Below, one piece after another: positions 40,532 through 41,794 of a DNA stretch of 41,794 bases. Under the pieces are notes generated by a model. It was not told the origin of the DNA, made no database searches, and saw only the letters and a program-made list of their open reading frames with translations. How positions within the stretch are numbered: position 1 is the stretch's first letter; the number at the start of each line of letters is the position of its first letter. Source of the DNA: an uncultured Bacilli bacterium (lineage in GTDB: Bacteria > Bacillota_I > Bacilli_A > RF39 > UBA660); assembly GCA_947629165.1 (NCBI GenBank), contig CANRCR010000010.1, forward strand, positions 1 through 41,794. Reading direction: 5' to 3'. The position numbers and the translations under genes are program-made.

Positions 40532-41347
40532 ATGATGCTAGAGTTAAAAGTAGATAATCAAATTATTAATTATACTAAAATAAATGATGAGGATTATATT
40601 TCTATTACAGATATGCTTAAGTCAAAAGATGGAGATTTTTTTGTATCTGATTGGCTTAGGAATAGAAACACTATTGAATTTTTAGGAATTTGGGAGGAAC
40701 TTCATAATCCTAGTTTTAATTACGGCGAATTCGCCATAATTAAAAGTCAAGCAGGTTTAAATAGTTATAAGATTAGTGTTAAAGAATGGGTTAATAAAAC
40801 TAATGCTATTGGGATAATATCAAAAGCTGGAAGATATGGTGGAACATATGCACATAAAGATATTGCTTTTGAATTTGGCATGTGGATTAGTCCAAAATTT
40901 AAATTATTGTTAATCAAAGAGTTTGAAAGGCTAAAACAAGAAGAACAAAAACAGCTAGGATGGAGTGCTAAAAGGGAATTATCTAAAATTAATTATAAAA
41001 TTCATACTGATGCAATTAAAAATAATTTAATACCGCAAAAATTAAGCAAAGATCAAATAAATTTTGTTTATGCTGAAGAAGCTGATGTATTAAATATGGC
41101 ATTATTTGGAATGACAGCAAAAGAATGGCGAGAAAAGAATAGTAATTTAAATGGTAATATGAGAGATTACGCTTCTATTGATGAACTTATATGTTTAGCA
41201 AATTTAGAAAATTTAAATTCAGTATTTATTAATTATGGATTAACTCAAGCTGAAAGACTTGAGCGATTAAATAAAATTGCTATTTCTCAGATAAAAATAC
41301 TGTCAGAAAATAATACTAAATATTTAAATAATAGTGAAAAAAGTTAA
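40532..41347 (+). CDS. KilA-N domain protein
   Basis: 271 residues. The N-terminal 140 residues match KilA-N domains, DNA-binding modules of phage and mobile-element proteins: YISITDMLKSKDG, VSDWLRNRNTIEFLGIWE, KISVKEWVNKTNAIGI and GGTYAHKDIAFEFGMWISP (110-118 hold the DIAFEFGMW core), then KEFERLKQE. The C-terminal part (KRELSKINYKIHTDAIK, then a conserved ALFGMTAKEWREKN region) is typical of the proteins with this module in Firmicutes prophages. It uses many ATA, AGA and AGG codons, unlike the CGT-rich housekeeping genes. AGAGGAGGAAA is a strong RBS. It lies after the tRNA genes together with a RhuM remnant, so I infer a mobile-element residue. Confidence 0.92.
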   Translation: MMLELKVDNQIINYTKINDEDYISITDMLKSKDGDFFVSDWLRNRNTIEFLGIWEELHNPSFNYGEFAIIKSQAGLNSYKISVKEWVNKTNAIGIISKAGRYGGTYAHKDIAFEFGMWISPKFKLLLIKEFERLKQEEQKQLGWSAKRELSKINYKIHTDAIKNNLIPQKLSKDQINFVYAEEADVLNMALFGMTAKEWREKNSNLNGNMRDYASIDELICLANLENLNSVFINYGLTQAERLERLNKIAISQIKILSENNTKYLNNSEKS

Positions 41348-41355
41348 CATGTTAT

Positions 41356-41694
41356 TTGATAGCCATTATAGGTTATACCGCAGCAGAACTTATATATGAA
41401 AAAGTAGATTCTAATAAAGAACATCACGGACTTACAAATTGGAAGCGTTCTCCAAATGTTAAAATTATGAAATATGATATAGGTATTGCTAAAAATTATT
41501 TAAATGATAAAGAAATTAAAAAGTTAGAAAGTTTGACAACATTATTTTTAGACTATGCTGAAGATATGGCAAATGGGCAAAACTCACCAAGTAGATACCG
41601 AACTCGGAAAATTCGAGTAGGAATAGAGAACGTACTTGATAAAAGTGCGTTTTTATGTTATTATATATTTGTGCATGATACTTGCATAAAATAA
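41356..41694 (+). pseudogene. RhuM-family remnant
   Basis: The central region (41371 to about 41575) reads GYTAAELIYEKVDSNKEH-HGLTNW, then a VKIMKYDIGIAKNYLND segment and a LTTLFLDYAEDMA end, which matches the C-terminal core of RhuM proteins (TAAEIIY..D..K..MGLT.W, D..IAKNYL...EI..L......LDYAE..A). Full RhuM proteins have some 170-200 residues before this block, missing here, and the sequence after AEDMA diverges. No good RBS precedes it; the open frame begins just after a TAA at 41329. So it is a 5'- and 3'-truncated copy, next to the KilA-N gene. Confidence 0.75.
41628..41656 (+). terminator. Hairpin with T run in the RhuM remnant
   Basis: AACGTACTT and AAGTGCGTT pair (one U-G) around a short loop and are followed by TTTT. 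It lies inside the 3' part of the open frame, which suggests the frame after about 41580 is not original coding sequence. Confidence 0.6.
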
Positions 41695-41695
41695 A

Positions 41696-41772
41696 AAGGG
41701 AAGACTTAACTTTGCCAAGTTGAGTACTTGCCCTTAAGTGGTAAGCACTTAATCTATGCTAGATTGAGTGCT
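41696..41772 (+). repeat. Three overlapping inverted repeats at the right edge
   Basis: Hairpin 1: 41696-41712 with 41717-41735, 17 pairs with two single-base bulges and a TGCC loop. Hairpin 2: AGCACTTAATCTA (41744-41756) with TAGATTGAGTGCT (41760-41772), 13 pairs with one G-T, followed by ATTTCTTT. An alternative 7-bp stem TTAAGTG (41734-41740) with CACTTAA (41746-41752) would compete with both. It may be a terminator pair, an end of a mobile element or a small structured RNA; the window ends too soon to decide. Confidence 0.6.
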
Positions 41773-41794
41773 ATTTCTTTATACATAGAATCAT

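Overview
The window looks like a chromosomal stretch of a low-GC, walled, probably uncultured member of the Bacilli. The basis is gene order and content: miaB-ricA-cotE, rpsP-khpA, uppS-cdsA-rseP, priA-fmt-rlmN-prpC-prkC-rsgA-rpe next to rpmB, and both polC and dnaE. All of these echo the Bacillus subtilis arrangement. Cell wall genes (uppS, murI, a membrane-anchored murF, ddl) and a PASTA kinase point to a peptidoglycan wall. TGA is used as a stop and TGG for Trp, so this is not the Mycoplasma code. A recognisable CotE implies a spore-forming lineage or one with a sporulation relic. The exact order or genus cannot be fixed from the sequence alone; gut Bacilli such as RF39 or Erysipelotrichia-like groups are a guess.

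Layout. 1-9070 is accessory-looking: a 1566-aa protein with a recurring PELF/FY motif and a C-terminal conserved Cys/Trp-rich domain, an overlapping ProA/aldehyde-dehydrogenase-like protein without a catalytic Cys, two tandem paralogues that are each internally duplicated, and an ankyrin-like protein behind a perfect promoter and a structured leader. 9079-12121 holds miaB, ricA, cotE, rpsP and khpA. 12178-14832 is the uppS-cdsA-rseP operon. 14855-24035 runs from priA and fmt through a membrane protein, rlmN, the PrpC/PrkC signalling pair, rsgA and rpe, followed by a convergent rpmB. 24361-34416 carries dnaE, a divergent pyruvate kinase, an unknown protein and polC. 34430-38812 carries murI, an alpha/beta hydrolase, murF and ddl. 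A convergent HExxH protein and two tRNA genes (Lys-CTT, Leu-GAG) follow. From about 40174 to the end the DNA is more AT-rich and holds a KilA-N protein, a RhuM remnant and strong hairpins, like a degraded mobile element lodged beside tRNA-Leu.

How the genes work together. The central part is housekeeping: tRNA modification, RNA processing, ribosome maturation (S16, KhpA, RsgA, RlmN, L28), undecaprenyl and phospholipid synthesis, intramembrane proteolysis, replication (PriA, DnaE, PolC), and D-Glu/D-Ala wall precursor synthesis watched by PrkC/PrpC. Most units are closed by short intrinsic terminators and opened by near-consensus sigma-A promoters with 17-bp spacers. At two places terminator and promoter are interleaved. 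The least explained parts are the left 9 kb and the extreme right end.
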